From contig CAYVZU010000006.1 in NCBI GenBank assembly GCA_964455935.1, positions 1 to 64,000 of the forward strand: 64,000 nt of DNA. Direction: 5' to 3'. The notes below the pieces were generated by a model that ran no database searches, was not told the DNA's origin, and saw only the letters and a program-made list of their open reading frames with translations. Origin of the DNA: CAYVZU01 sp964455935. Lineage in GTDB: Bacteria > Fibrobacterota > CAYVZU01. Shown piece by piece: positions 8,781-18,032 of this stretch (the first letter of the stretch is position 1; each line of letters starts with the position of its first letter). Made by a program: the position numbers and the translations under genes.

Positions 8781-10514
8781 TCACAATTCCTTCAGGATCT
8801 CATCGACATCCCAAGCCGTGCGGCATGCAAGCGCTTTTTGGGCCGCCGCCCGCATGGTCTCCAAGCTTCGGCGGTTCAGCACAGCAGCCAGTTCGGGCAG
8901 CATTTGCGGGGAAACCGACAAAATATCGACTCCAAGTCCAAAGAGCAGGGCGGCATTGGCCGCCTGCTGCAACTCGCCGCATAACGTGACTTCACGGTGA
9001 GCCGCTTTTGCGACCTCCGCAATCCCGGCAATCAGGCGAAGCATCACCGGGTGGGCCACTCGCTTGTAATTTTCCAATTGCACATTCTCCCGGCCCGCGG
9101 CAAAAGTGTACTGCAGCAAATCATTTGTGCCAATACTCACAAAATCCACTCGGTCCACAAAATCGCGCAACGCCAGGGCCGCCGATGGGATCTCGACCAT
9201 CATGCCAATGCGCAGATCGTTTCGGTCCACGCCCTCTTCGCGGCATGCCTCCTCAATGATATCAAGCGCCTTCTCCAACTCTTCCACCAGCGCGACAAAC
9301 GGGAGCAGGACGCGTACCCTGGGCCGCGTCGAAACCCGCAGAATACTTTGGGTCTGTTTTTTCAGCAGCCAGGGATGATTGAGAAGGAAACGGATTCCGC
9401 GGCAGCCCAGCTGCGGGTTCTCCTCCTGGGCAAAGGCGATATAGGGTACCGATTTATCCGCTCCCAGATCGAGAAAACGCACAGTAACGGGAAAGCCCGA
9501 ATGGATCCGGGCGATCTCCTCAATCATGGCCGTTTCTTCCTCCAGACTTGGCATTGTTGCCTGCGCCATATAGAAGAACTCCGTGCGCAGCAGCCCCACA
9601 CCCCGCGCCCCCAGCCGGCGGGCGTCCCAGGCCTGATTTGCATTGCTTACATTGGCCTCAACGCGCAAAACGGTTCCATCGGCACTGGTCAAGGGTCCCG
9701 GCATTGGAAAGCGCACCCCAACGGCCTGCGCCGAAAGGCGTTCGGCCCGCGCCCGGTGGTATCGACTGTCGGATTCGGTGGGATGGATAATGACGATGCC
9801 GGCGTAGCCGTCCACAATCACAAGGTCGTCCGGACGCGCCAGGGCGCTGATCCCCGCCACACGCATCACAACCGGAACACCCAGCGACTTGGCGATGATA
9901 GCCGCATGCGACGTCTCGTCGCCTCTCTCGACCACGATTCCCAAGATCTTGCGCATATCCAGTAACGGGATATCGGACGGAACGAGGTTTTCGGCCACAA
10001 ACAGAACCGGCGTGTCAATCCGTTGCAGGGGGTTGGTCCGGACGTGCTCGATTTCAAGCAGGTTTCGCAGCAGACGGAAATACACGTCCTCAATATCGGA
10101 GAAGCGCCGCCGGAGGTACTCGTCCTTGATCGAAGCGAACCGGTCCTGGATGCTGCGAATTTCACGGGCCAGCACGAATTCGATGTTGGCGCGCTCCCGG
10201 GCAAGCATCTCGCGAATGCGGCCCAGGAAGCTGGAATCCCGCAGCATGGAGATGTGCACCGCGAATATGTTCTCGGCCTCGGGACTCCCCTGTTCTGCCG
10301 TCCGCTGCTTTATCTGGTGAAGCTGGTCGCGGCTTTTTTCGGTCGCGCTCTCCAATCGCTTCTCCTCGCCGGCCAGATCCTCGACGGAAAACCGGTTTTT
10401 TTCCAGCGCGTCCAATTCGATTGGCCGGAACAGATACGCCTTGCCGATCGCGATTCCCGGAGCAATGGCGGCCCCGTGAAGCTCAATGCGAGGCGCGCTG
10501 GACCGTGGACGCAT
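8781..10514 (-). CDS. ptsI: Phosphoenolpyruvate-protein phosphotransferase (PTS enzyme I)
   Basis: Transfers phosphate from PEP to HPr, first step of the sugar phosphotransferase system or of a nitrogen-type regulatory relay. 577 residues from the ATG at 10514 (AAAGGG upstream); an in-frame GTG at 10544 lacks a ribosome site. The phospho-His motif GDETSHAAIIA lies near residue 200 (usual GGRTSHAAI). PEP-site motifs FLDLGADK, ENPQLGCRGIR, GMMVEIPSAAL, SIGTNDLLQYTFA and catalytic CGE are present; the usual A-DR after TNDLxQY reads AAGRE. No HPr or EII gene lies nearby, so the partner is encoded elsewhere. Confidence 0.94.
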   Translation of the reverse strand: MRPRSSAPRIELHGAAIAPGIAIGKAYLFRPIELDALEKNRFSVEDLAGEEKRLESATEKSRDQLHQIKQRTAEQGSPEAENIFAVHISMLRDSSFLGRIREMLARERANIEFVLAREIRSIQDRFASIKDEYLRRRFSDIEDVYFRLLRNLLEIEHVRTNPLQRIDTPVLFVAENLVPSDIPLLDMRKILGIVVERGDETSHAAIIAKSLGVPVVMRVAGISALARPDDLVIVDGYAGIVIIHPTESDSRYHRARAERLSAQAVGVRFPMPGPLTSADGTVLRVEANVSNANQAWDARRLGARGVGLLRTEFFYMAQATMPSLEEETAMIEEIARIHSGFPVTVRFLDLGADKSVPYIAFAQEENPQLGCRGIRFLLNHPWLLKKQTQSILRVSTRPRVRVLLPFVALVEELEKALDIIEEACREEGVDRNDLRIGMMVEIPSAALALRDFVDRVDFVSIGTNDLLQYTFAAGRENVQLENYKRVAHPVMLRLIAGIAEVAKAAHREVTLCGELQQAANAALLFGLGVDILSVSPQMLPELAAVLNRRSLETMRAAAQKALACRTAWDVDEILKEL

Positions 10515-10533
10515 AGTGATTGGATCCCTTTCG

Positions 10534-10698
10534 TAACTATTCACTACAGAGTCATAGGGGGTACGGAGAAAGGATAGAGTCAGGCTGAAGGCGGAAGGAA
10601 GGAAACTTCTCTGGCGCGCATCTGCGCCAGAAAGCCTTTCTCCTCTATGTATTCTTTTCTGACCTCCGCGTTCTCTGTGTCCCTGTGGTGAATAGTTA
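10534..10698. repeat. Inverted repeat flanking a palindromic intergenic segment
   Basis: Arms 10534-10549 and 10683-10698 are complementary over 16 bases with a single mismatch. Between them lies a perfect stem at 10611-10630 (CTGGCGC, loop GCATCT, GCGCCAG). The whole gap between ptsI and the receiver gene is thus bounded by inverted repeats, as in a small non-autonomous element. The left arm overlaps the possible upstream GTG start of ptsI. Confidence 0.5.
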
Positions 10699-10705
10699 TC
10701 CCCTT

Positions 10706-11074
10706 TCAGTCGCGAAGCAGCCGCCGGATCGCCTCCATCAAGTCGGCCAGAACAAACGGCTTGGTTATATACTCGTCGGCTTTTAAAATGTCCTTGCCAA
10801 TCATGCGATCGCGCATGGAGTCGCGGGCGGTCAACATGAGGATCTTGATTCCGCTAAAGCGGGGATTATCGCGGATCATTTTGCAGATTTCCCAACCGTC
10901 CACATACGGCATCATGACATCCAGAATCACGATATCCGGGCTTTCGCGCGCCACATTGTCCAACACCTCGCGGCCATCCCCCAAAGAATCCACAGTAAAT
11001 CCCCGTTTCTCCAGGTTGACAACCAGGAGTTCGCGGATGCTTGGATCATCATCCACCACAAGCACGCGGGCCAC
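10706..11074 (-). CDS. Stand-alone response regulator receiver
   Basis: 122 residues consisting only of a receiver domain. Start taken as GTG at 11072-11074; a TTG at 11078-11080 overlapping the previous stop is also possible. Acidic pocket DDD at residues 8-10, phospho-acceptor Asp52 in VILDVMMP, Thr in LMLTARD and Lys in YITKPF are all present, so it should be phosphorylatable. No output domain, so it likely acts by protein contact. It is the last gene of the kinase operon (kinase, receiver 1, receiver 2), translationally coupled to the gene before it. Confidence 0.9.
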   Translation of the reverse strand: MARVLVVDDDPSIRELLVVNLEKRGFTVDSLGDGREVLDNVARESPDIVILDVMMPYVDGWEICKMIRDNPRFSGIKILMLTARDSMRDRMIGKDILKADEYITKPFVLADLMEAIRRLLRD

Positions 11075-11076
11075 GA

Positions 11077-11472
11077 TCAACCGGCCCCACGCGAAGCGTC
11101 CGGGGCCGTGGAAAGCGCGGTTTGGATGGTGCGCAAGAGTTCCCCCATGTCGAACGGCTTGGTGAGAAAGCCATCGGCCCCGCACGAACGCGCCGTTTCG
11201 TAATCGGACTGCTGCGCCGCGGCCGTGACGAAAATGATGAATACTCCCTGGGTGCGCGGATCCTCGCGAAGACGGCGGCACACGTCAAAACCATTCATAC
11301 CGGGCAGGCGCACATTCAACAGAATCACGGCTGGGGTCTCCTGCGCCGCTTTGTCCAGCCCCTCCTCCCCGGTCATTGCCACCGCGACATCGAAACCCCG
11401 CCGCGCAAGATTGATGCGCAGAAGCTCCACGACATCCTCTTCGTCTTCAATAATCAGGATACGCCCAGCCAT
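11077..11472 (-). CDS. Atypical receiver protein lacking the phospho-acceptor Asp
   Basis: 131 residues, single receiver domain. Acidic residues EDEED (9-13), Thr in IIFVTAAA and Lys in FLTKPF are kept, but the phospho-acceptor position reads Asn53 (VILLNVRLPGMNG, codon AAT). This predicts a receiver that cannot be phosphorylated in the usual way. It overlaps the 3' end of the kinase gene by 19 bases and is followed by a canonical receiver. It may work as a constitutive or competing docking partner; this is inference. Confidence 0.88.
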   Translation of the reverse strand: MAGRILIIEDEEDVVELLRINLARRGFDVAVAMTGEEGLDKAAQETPAVILLNVRLPGMNGFDVCRRLREDPRTQGVFIIFVTAAAQQSDYETARSCGADGFLTKPFDMGELLRTIQTALSTAPDASRGAG

Positions 11473-14400
11473 TTCGGCGGCTCCTTTGCGATGGTGAAAT
11501 AAAATGTGCTGCCCTTGCCCAACTCCGATTCAGCCCAAATGCGTCCTGCGTGGGCCTCTACAATACTCTTGGCAATGGCCAGCCCCAACCCGCTGCCCGT
11601 GCTCTTCTTCGTATCGGCGCGCTTATTGCGATAAAACTTATCAAAGATCCGGCCCAGATCCTCCGGCCCGATTCCGGGTCCGGTGTCGCTGACTCCAACC
11701 TGAACCATGTCTCCGCCATCCATTGCGGTCACGCTCACCCGCCCTTTGGGCTCTACGTAGCGAATTGCATTGTCCAGCAGATTCAACAGGACCTGTTTAA
11801 TGCGGTCCCTGTCGGCTGTGACCCAAAGGGTTTCCCCGGAGGCCCGAACATCGACCTCCACACCGGCCGGGACCGCCAAACCCGAAACGGTCTCGGATAC
11901 CAAATCCCCCATGCCAAACCGCCGGAATCGCATTTCGCTGATTCCGGTCTCGATTTTCGAAACATCCAGCATTTCGCCAATCAGCTTTCCTAACCGTTTC
12001 CCCTCGGACTCAATGGTCTGGAGATAACGGGTGCGTTCGTCTTCGCTCAACTGAATATCCTTTGCCAGAAGGGTCTCGGCGAAACCGATGATTCCGGTGA
12101 GGGGCGTACGCAGTTCATGGGACGCCATCGAGACGAATTCGCTCTTTAACTTATCGAGTTCCTTCAGCTTCTCGTTGAGCTCATCCAACTCGCGGTTCTT
12201 GCCGACCAGTTCCTGGTTTGCCTGCGCCAGGCGCTCGCTGTGGCGATGAACGGCCTCCTCGGCATTGCGGCGATCCGTAATATCGCGCCAAGTGGAAACC
12301 GCCCCAACAATCCGGCCGCTGGGGTCCAGGATCGGTCCGGCGCTGATTGAGACAATAACGGTTGTTGCATCCGGCCGCCGAATGATCCATTCCTCGTCCG
12401 AAATTACCTCGCCTTGCTCCATGGCGCGTTCCAGCGGCAGTTCACCGTACCGCGGCCGGCTGTGGCCGTCGAGAAAGAGGAATCCCCACTTCTCCGCCCG
12501 GTCCTGCGGCGCAACATCTTCGGGTGCTTCGGTGATGGACCCGATCAGAGAGCGCGCGTATTGGCTCATCATGCGGATGCGGTCCTCGCCGCCAAAGACA
12601 ACCAGAAGGCCCTCGGGTGTTTGGTCCATAATCGCCTCGAGAATGCGACGGCTTTCTTCGGCCTCCCGAACGCGCGCTTCGGCGCGCTCGCGCTCCCGAT
12701 TCAACTGCTCCTCCCACTGGCGGCGCTCGGTCACATCGCGCACATATCCCAAAATACCCGCAATCCGTTCTTCCGCATCCCGCCAGGGCTCGAAGACTAC
12801 CTCCAGAAACCGCCTTCGACCGTCCAGCGTCAATTCGAACTCGCCCCGCTCGCCACGGCCGGTGGCCAGGACCCTGCGTTTGACCTCGCCAAGCCGGTCC
12901 GCCTCATCCTGCGCAAATAGATCCCGGTCGGTCTTGCCTTCGATCGATGCCGCAAGGCCGTCAAATGTGCGCGAGGCCCAGATGTAGCGTTGGTTGCGGT
13001 CCTGCTGAAACAGAAGGTCGGGCGAATTTCGGGTGACAAGCTGAAGCCGCTCCTCGCTTTCCCGCAAGGCGCTCTCCCAGCGTCGGCGATCGCCGATGTC
13101 AATGACTGACGCGACAACCGCATCCAGTTCGGCGGGAACGGATGCCGAAAGCAGCACATCCCGGAGCTGTCCCTGGCGGTCCACCAGGGTCGCTTCAAAC
13201 CGCCCGGGCTGTGTTGGCCCTCCGCCGGCGACCGGCCCAAAATAGTCCCGGACCAGACGGTCGCGGTCGCGGTCCGAAAAAAAGTCCTTCCAGGACTTGC
13301 GGCCCTCGATTTCCGATCGTCCGTATCCGCTCAGCTTTTCAAATTCCGAGTTGACCAGGTGCACCACTTCGTCCTTGCCCACAATGGCCATGGCTGTCCC
13401 GGTGTTCTCAAAGATCGCCCTGTATCGGCGCTCGGAGTCGAGCCGTGCATTTTCGGTCCGCTTGCGCTCCAGCGCATTGGCGAACATGGTGACAACCACG
13501 CGCAACAGCTTGATCTCTTCGTCTCCCCAACACCGCTCGTGTCGCGATTCAAAAAGAAGAAAGCCGGGAACCGATCCCCCATACATCATGGGCACCGCCA
13601 CAAAGGCCCTGGTCTCGCGGCATGCGAAGAAAGCCCGCTCCTCTTCCGCTTCGGGCGGCAATTCCGAGAGCGTTCGAACCTGGAGCACTTTGCGCGCGCG
13701 GATACGATCCGTAAGCCAGGTCAGGGTGCAAAGGAGCGGGGGTGCCACAGGCGACTCTTCGATGCCCGGACCCGATGACCAGCGATAGGCGCGCAGAGCC
13801 CGGGAAGAGCCGTTTTGAAAGAGCCAAATGCAGCCGGCATCGACCTCCGAAAACCGGCCAAGCAGCCTTAGCGCATTTTCGAGCCCGTTGTCGATCTCTA
13901 TGGATTTAAGATTGATAAAGTTGGTGGCCAAGGTGCCCACAAGCTTCTCGAATTCCATGGCATGGCGCAAGGCGCGTTCGTTTCGGACATTTTGCGTGAT
14001 GTCGCGCCAGGCCACAACGGCGCCGCGAATCACCCCGGAATCGTCCAGAACCGGCGCGGCATTCGCCGAAATATATAAGGGCTCTCCATCCCGTCTGTAC
14101 ATAAACTGCTGGTTGGTCACCGTTTCACCATGATAAAGGGCGCGTGATAGCGGCAACTCCTCCAATTTTGCGGGCGTCAATCCATCCGCGTGATGAATGC
14201 GCAACAGCTCCGCTTGTTGTTCGAGGCTCATCCCCAAAAACCGGTCCCGCGGAATCCCGGTCATCATTTGGACAAACCGGTTCACGCTTCGAACTTTGGC
14301 CGAGGCATCGATGACGGTTATGCCTTCGGGAATGCAATCCATAATGGCATTCAGAATCCGCTGACCTTCCTCCGCCTCTCGGGCCCTGGACTCGGCTGTC

Positions 14401-15323
14401 TCCCGTGCCTTGGCCAGCTCCAATTCGGCGTGTTTGATATCGGTAATGTCGTGGGAAATGGCCATTACGGTTTCCGCGGGCAATTGATCGTCTTTTTCGG
14501 GAACCAGGCGGGCGTGAAACCAGCGCTTTCCGCCGGTCCCCGCGTATTCGTATTCCAGGCTTTGCTCCAGGCCTTTGCCGAAGGCCAACCCCAGGCGGCG
14601 GTCCCACTCCGCGGCATACGAAGATGTCATGCCCAAATCCGCCATGCTCTTGCCCCGCAGCGTATCGAGTCCCAGTCCGGTCAAGCGTTCGCCGGCCGGA
14701 TTGATATAAATGTGCTGACGACAGCGGTCGAAGCGCATAATCACGTCGGGCGAGTTTTCGACCAGGGTCCGGAACTCCCGTTCCCGCTGGCGCAGCATGG
14801 CCGTAATGCGGTTGCGCTCAACCATCTCCGATCGCAAGGCCTCGTTGGCCTTGGCCAGTTCCGTGGTGCGCAGACGCACGCGCGCCTCTAATTCGTCATG
14901 CGCCCTGCGCAGAGCGCGCTCGGCCTCCTCCTTCTCCTGGCGCATCGTCCGCTTTTCCAGCACTCCCTTCACGGCCGGACCCAGGCGCGCCAGGCGCTCT
15001 TTGGTCACATAATCGGCGGCCCCGGCTTTGATCGAATCCGCCGCGGTCTCCTCGTTCAGCGATCCGGTGACAATGACCACGGGAAGCAGGGGATCGTATT
15101 CCTGCGCCAGGTGCAGTGCCTCCAAACCCGAGATATCCGGCAGCAGATAATCGGCCAACACCAGATCGGGTTTAAATGTGCGAAGGGCCTCGATGAAGTC
15201 CACTCTCGCCATCACCAGGCGCACCGTTGCCATGATCCCCGCCCGGCGAAGCTCACGCTGATTAAGTTCCGCGTCCGTCAGCACGTTCTCCAGCATCAGA
15301 ACACGGACTTCACTCGAAGCCAT
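11454..15323 (-). CDS. Hybrid sensor histidine kinase: receiver, multiple PAS, GAF, kinase
   Basis: 1289 residues from the ATG at 15323 (GAGGG upstream). Order: N-terminal receiver (about 6-125, LADYLLPD with Asp, VTKE Lys), coiled coil (to about 180), PAS1 (about 185-300, EFRTLVENSPDVIMRFD), PAS2 (about 320-440, AIMDCIPEGITVID), GAF (about 455-610), PAS3 (about 630-745), PAS4 (about 755-870), PAS5 (about 900-1020), HisKA with phospho-His1069 (SMASHELRTPL), and HATPase with NLLDNAIRYV, VSDTGPGIG and GSGLGLAIAK. No transmembrane segment, so it is a cytoplasmic sensor. It heads the operon with the two receivers. Signals are unknown; the GAF/PAS series suggests ligands or redox. Confidence 0.93.
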   Translation of the reverse strand: MASSEVRVLMLENVLTDAELNQRELRRAGIMATVRLVMARVDFIEALRTFKPDLVLADYLLPDISGLEALHLAQEYDPLLPVVIVTGSLNEETAADSIKAGAADYVTKERLARLGPAVKGVLEKRTMRQEKEEAERALRRAHDELEARVRLRTTELAKANEALRSEMVERNRITAMLRQREREFRTLVENSPDVIMRFDRCRQHIYINPAGERLTGLGLDTLRGKSMADLGMTSSYAAEWDRRLGLAFGKGLEQSLEYEYAGTGGKRWFHARLVPEKDDQLPAETVMAISHDITDIKHAELELAKARETAESRAREAEEGQRILNAIMDCIPEGITVIDASAKVRSVNRFVQMMTGIPRDRFLGMSLEQQAELLRIHHADGLTPAKLEELPLSRALYHGETVTNQQFMYRRDGEPLYISANAAPVLDDSGVIRGAVVAWRDITQNVRNERALRHAMEFEKLVGTLATNFINLKSIEIDNGLENALRLLGRFSEVDAGCIWLFQNGSSRALRAYRWSSGPGIEESPVAPPLLCTLTWLTDRIRARKVLQVRTLSELPPEAEEERAFFACRETRAFVAVPMMYGGSVPGFLLFESRHERCWGDEEIKLLRVVVTMFANALERKRTENARLDSERRYRAIFENTGTAMAIVGKDEVVHLVNSEFEKLSGYGRSEIEGRKSWKDFFSDRDRDRLVRDYFGPVAGGGPTQPGRFEATLVDRQGQLRDVLLSASVPAELDAVVASVIDIGDRRRWESALRESEERLQLVTRNSPDLLFQQDRNQRYIWASRTFDGLAASIEGKTDRDLFAQDEADRLGEVKRRVLATGRGERGEFELTLDGRRRFLEVVFEPWRDAEERIAGILGYVRDVTERRQWEEQLNRERERAEARVREAEESRRILEAIMDQTPEGLLVVFGGEDRIRMMSQYARSLIGSITEAPEDVAPQDRAEKWGFLFLDGHSRPRYGELPLERAMEQGEVISDEEWIIRRPDATTVIVSISAGPILDPSGRIVGAVSTWRDITDRRNAEEAVHRHSERLAQANQELVGKNRELDELNEKLKELDKLKSEFVSMASHELRTPLTGIIGFAETLLAKDIQLSEDERTRYLQTIESEGKRLGKLIGEMLDVSKIETGISEMRFRRFGMGDLVSETVSGLAVPAGVEVDVRASGETLWVTADRDRIKQVLLNLLDNAIRYVEPKGRVSVTAMDGGDMVQVGVSDTGPGIGPEDLGRIFDKFYRNKRADTKKSTGSGLGLAIAKSIVEAHAGRIWAESELGKGSTFYFTIAKEPPKWLGVS

Positions 15324-15562
15324 TTCATTCCCTCTGTTCGGATGCTGAGCCTGTCCCATGCAAGCGCCCGACCTCCCGCTCGCCCTGGGGCCCGCGACCG
15401 TGGACGGGAATTGACGTTTCACCCCAAGTGCTTTGCCAAGGCACAACAACAAAGGGGCTGCAACCCGATCCCCCCCAGAGGGGCCATTAACTCGCCGGGG
15501 ACTCGGTGCTTCACGCCCCATCTCCTCCGCTTACCACTCCGGGTCCCCTTTTTCGGCTGTTT

Positions 15563-16720
15563 TTAGAATCGAAGAATCGCAGCTGCCGGCGAATCGTCGG
15601 GCATACGGTCGGTATCCATAATGAATACGGTTCCCCTGTTTAGAAGCGTTTGGACCGCTGCAAAATCCAAGAGATCCTCGCTGTGGTGATCCGGTTGCGG
15701 GCGCAAATCCACAGTGCCCGTATCCGGCTCGAACCGGCCCCACTGCTCGACGCCGCCGGCCACAAACAAGGTCTCGATCCGCGCGTTGTAGGCGTCCGGT
15801 ACGATCCGATGCAGGTCCTTAACGACCCGCGGGGTGGCTGCCAGACTACGGTACTGCTCGGCGGCCGCTTGCCGCGCCCGCTGGAAATGGGGCTGCAAAA
15901 CCGGCCAGACGCGTGAATGAAGCTCCTCGGGAAGGGCGCGGTCGAGATTTCCCGTGAGCTTGTCATCCAACAAATGAAGGTACGTATTGGCTTCGCGATA
16001 GATCGGCAGCAGATATTCCACTCCGGCCAGAACCAGGGGCGCGCGTTCTTCCTTAAGGACCGCATGAACTCCGCGATCAACCAGACGAAAAAAGCGGAAG
16101 ACCTGTTCCTTGGCATCCTCCTCACCCCCGCCCTGGCCATGAAAAACAGCGGCCCGCACCGCCGAGCCTTCCCGCAGGCCCACGGCCGTATGGAATTGCA
16201 GTTGCCGTTCAAACACATCAAAAGCAAGGGCTTCGGCAAGATTGGGCGGGACCTGGTGAAGCTTAATCTGACTTAGGTTGGTATGTGAACCTTCGAAAAG
16301 CCTGACATGGTGCTGACTGACAACCAGCAGAAAAAACCGGCCGTCTTCGCATAGGAAAGAAAGCAGGGGTTTTATATGAAAACCGTGCCCAACAACGGCC
16401 TTTTCGCGAAAAGGAATCGGCAGTCGGTAATAGGAGGCAAACCCGGGTGAGAGAAACACGGCCAGACCGTCGCTCTGATGACGCCAGAAAAAAGGGTCGT
16501 TAAGAATTCGAAAACCGGGCCGCAAAAACTCCGCAATCTCCGCCTGTCCAAAGCCGCGCAAGGAAAGGTCCTGCTCGACCTCGCGGATCAGGTTCTTGAA
16601 CCGGATATGGTTCTGGCGTGTTTCAATACCAGCTCGGGCGGCCGGCATGTAGATGGAAATTGCAGGAAGGCCCTGATGCGAAGTAAGTCTCCGCAGATCG
16701 TCTATGGTCAGAAGGTCCAT
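15563..16720 (-). CDS. baeRF-type (bacterial eRF1-like) protein
   Basis: 385 residues. The layout fits the bacterial release-factor-1-like (baeRF) superfamily: an N-terminal start LTIDDLRRLTSHQGLPAISI, the ISIYMP-x-ARAG segment, a middle domain with LLVVSQHHVRLFEG, and a C-terminal L7Ae-like fold with RIETLFVAGGVEQWGRF and the closing VFIMDTDRMPDDSPAAAILRF. These proteins are predicted to act on ribosomes or RNA under stress; experimental roles are little known. It sits 11 bases downstream of an HPF-like gene on the same strand, almost certainly one transcript. Confidence 0.85.
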   Translation of the reverse strand: MDLLTIDDLRRLTSHQGLPAISIYMPAARAGIETRQNHIRFKNLIREVEQDLSLRGFGQAEIAEFLRPGFRILNDPFFWRHQSDGLAVFLSPGFASYYRLPIPFREKAVVGHGFHIKPLLSFLCEDGRFFLLVVSQHHVRLFEGSHTNLSQIKLHQVPPNLAEALAFDVFERQLQFHTAVGLREGSAVRAAVFHGQGGGEEDAKEQVFRFFRLVDRGVHAVLKEERAPLVLAGVEYLLPIYREANTYLHLLDDKLTGNLDRALPEELHSRVWPVLQPHFQRARQAAAEQYRSLAATPRVVKDLHRIVPDAYNARIETLFVAGGVEQWGRFEPDTGTVDLRPQPDHHSEDLLDFAAVQTLLNRGTVFIMDTDRMPDDSPAAAILRF

Positions 16721-16731
16721 GCCCTGTCCTT

Positions 16732-17316
16732 TCAGGAAACGGGTGGTGTGCCACCCGCAGGATGGTCAACAATGCGCACCGTTGTGGCTTGGGGGCCCTC
16801 CAGGCCTTCCTCCTCCACAAACCAGACCCCGGTACCGGGTTCCAGGCGGTCGTAGCCGCTGTGCAGAACGCTGTTGCGGTGAAAGTAGATGTCGCGGCCG
16901 TCAAGAGTGCGCAGAAACCCGGTGCCAAACTGTGGAAAGAGCTTCGCGACAACCGCCTGAATCTCCTGATGCGGATGGACTTTCACATCGCCCCGCTGTT
17001 TCCGCGTAAGACTGTCGAGCTGCCGCCAGGCCGCCTGGAAGGCGTCGCGAATCTCCGCGGCCAGGTCCGAATGCATGTCGCCTTTGCTGGGTTCGCGCAC
17101 CACCACGATTTCATGGCCCGGCGGAACGGTGATGTCGATGCGAAGCCGGAAGGGCCGGCCTCGGTGCTGATGCTGCTGACGGTTTTCCACGGCAACGCGG
17201 CAACTGGAAATGTGATCGCAGACTCGCTCCAGTTTCGCGGCCTTTTCGCGGATCAACTCCTCAAGTTCGGCGGTCTTCTCGATATCGCGAAAACTAATCT
17301 CCAATGGAACGTTCAT
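16732..17316 (-). CDS. HPF/RaiA-like ribosome hibernation factor fused to a cold-shock-like domain
   Basis: 194 residues. Residues about 1-105 are a sigma-54 modulation/S30AE fold (MNVPLEISFRDIEKTAELEELI, RLRIDITVPPGHEIVV). Residues about 125-190 look like a cold-shock/S1-type OB fold (GTGFLRTLDGRDIYFHRNSV, then WFVEEEGLEGPQATTVRIV). This fusion is known in some HPF-family proteins. It should bind ribosomes and RNA in stationary phase or stress. It is co-transcribed with the baeRF-type gene downstream and divergent from the lipoprotein at 17628. Confidence 0.9.
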   Translation of the reverse strand: MNVPLEISFRDIEKTAELEELIREKAAKLERVCDHISSCRVAVENRQQHQHRGRPFRLRIDITVPPGHEIVVVREPSKGDMHSDLAAEIRDAFQAAWRQLDSLTRKQRGDVKVHPHQEIQAVVAKLFPQFGTGFLRTLDGRDIYFHRNSVLHSGYDRLEPGTGVWFVEEEGLEGPQATTVRIVDHPAGGTPPVS

Positions 17317-17627
17317 ACTTTCTCCCGATGGAGGCGCGTTACGTTCGCTTTGTCCTTTGCGGGACCTGCAATGTCACCAGTTTACCGGATTGAAAAATTG
17401 CGAAAAACGTGCCACGGCCTTTCCTGCCCAGGCTCGATTTGCGCCGTGAAAGAGCATTGACGGGATTGTAGGCGCCGACAAAATGTCAGGATTACGGGAC
17501 AAACCAAGGATTTTACTTCCCCGGCCGTTTCGTCGCAATAAGCCAGTCAATGGACCCAACCCTTTCAGGGAAATAGGCCCGCGCGAAAAGCTTGCCACAC
17601 CGAAACCGGATCATTTACATTAGATTC
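17317..17627. other. Divergent intergenic region with a possible leaderless promoter
   Basis: 311 bases between divergent genes. On the plus strand TTGCCA (17592-17597) and TACATT (17616-17621) are spaced by 18 bases, which would put the transcript start almost exactly at the ATG at 17628; that ATG has no Shine-Dalgarno sequence. TTGACG at 17457 is another -35-like box without a good -10. Nothing else is recognised. Confidence 0.35.
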
Positions 17628-18032
17628 ATGGAAAACGGAAGTAGCAGCAGACTATTGCGAACCTGCCTTGCTGTGATTGGCTTGGCCATTTTGTGCGGGT
17701 GCGCCGGCAGAACGGTTCTCCTCCGCCACAATCCGGCATTCGAAACCGAACTCCTGCGTTCGCATTGCGAACGGCAGTCGATTCAATCGATTTACCGTAG
17801 CAAGGGGGATTCGGTTTTCACGCTGGCCCACAAGGCAAGCAGAAAGGAACCGGACATGGCGGCCGGCCTTATGGAGCGCGCCGGGTTCTATTATCGCATG
17901 GCGCTTTCGGCCGATCAAGTCCCCAGGCTGGAGAGACAAATCTCCGAACTTCAAAAGCGAGTATCTCATACTCGGGAACTGCTGAGCACATACCGGGCTG
18001 TGGAAACGGAAATGAAAGCGGGTGTCCGATGA
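17628..18032 (+). CDS. Lipoprotein preceding OmpA-like gene
   Basis: 134 residues. Signal peptide with a lipobox at LAILCGC (lipidated Cys about residue 24). The mature part is helical, with a C-terminal coiled coil (DQVPRLERQISELQKRVSHT). A DUF4398-like role is possible: such short lipoproteins often precede OmpA-family genes. The ATG at 17628 lacks a ribosome site. The stop overlaps the OmpA-like start (ATGA), so the two proteins are probably made together and may form an envelope complex. Confidence 0.82.
   Translation: MENGSSSRLLRTCLAVIGLAILCGCAGRTVLLRHNPAFETELLRSHCERQSIQSIYRSKGDSVFTLAHKASRKEPDMAAGLMERAGFYYRMALSADQVPRLERQISELQKRVSHTRELLSTYRAVETEMKAGVR

Noticed and set aside
12265..12987. 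Long plus-strand ORF (240 residues) inside the kinase gene
   Set aside because: Shadow of the high-GC minus-strand kinase; Arg/Ser-rich composition and no ribosome site.
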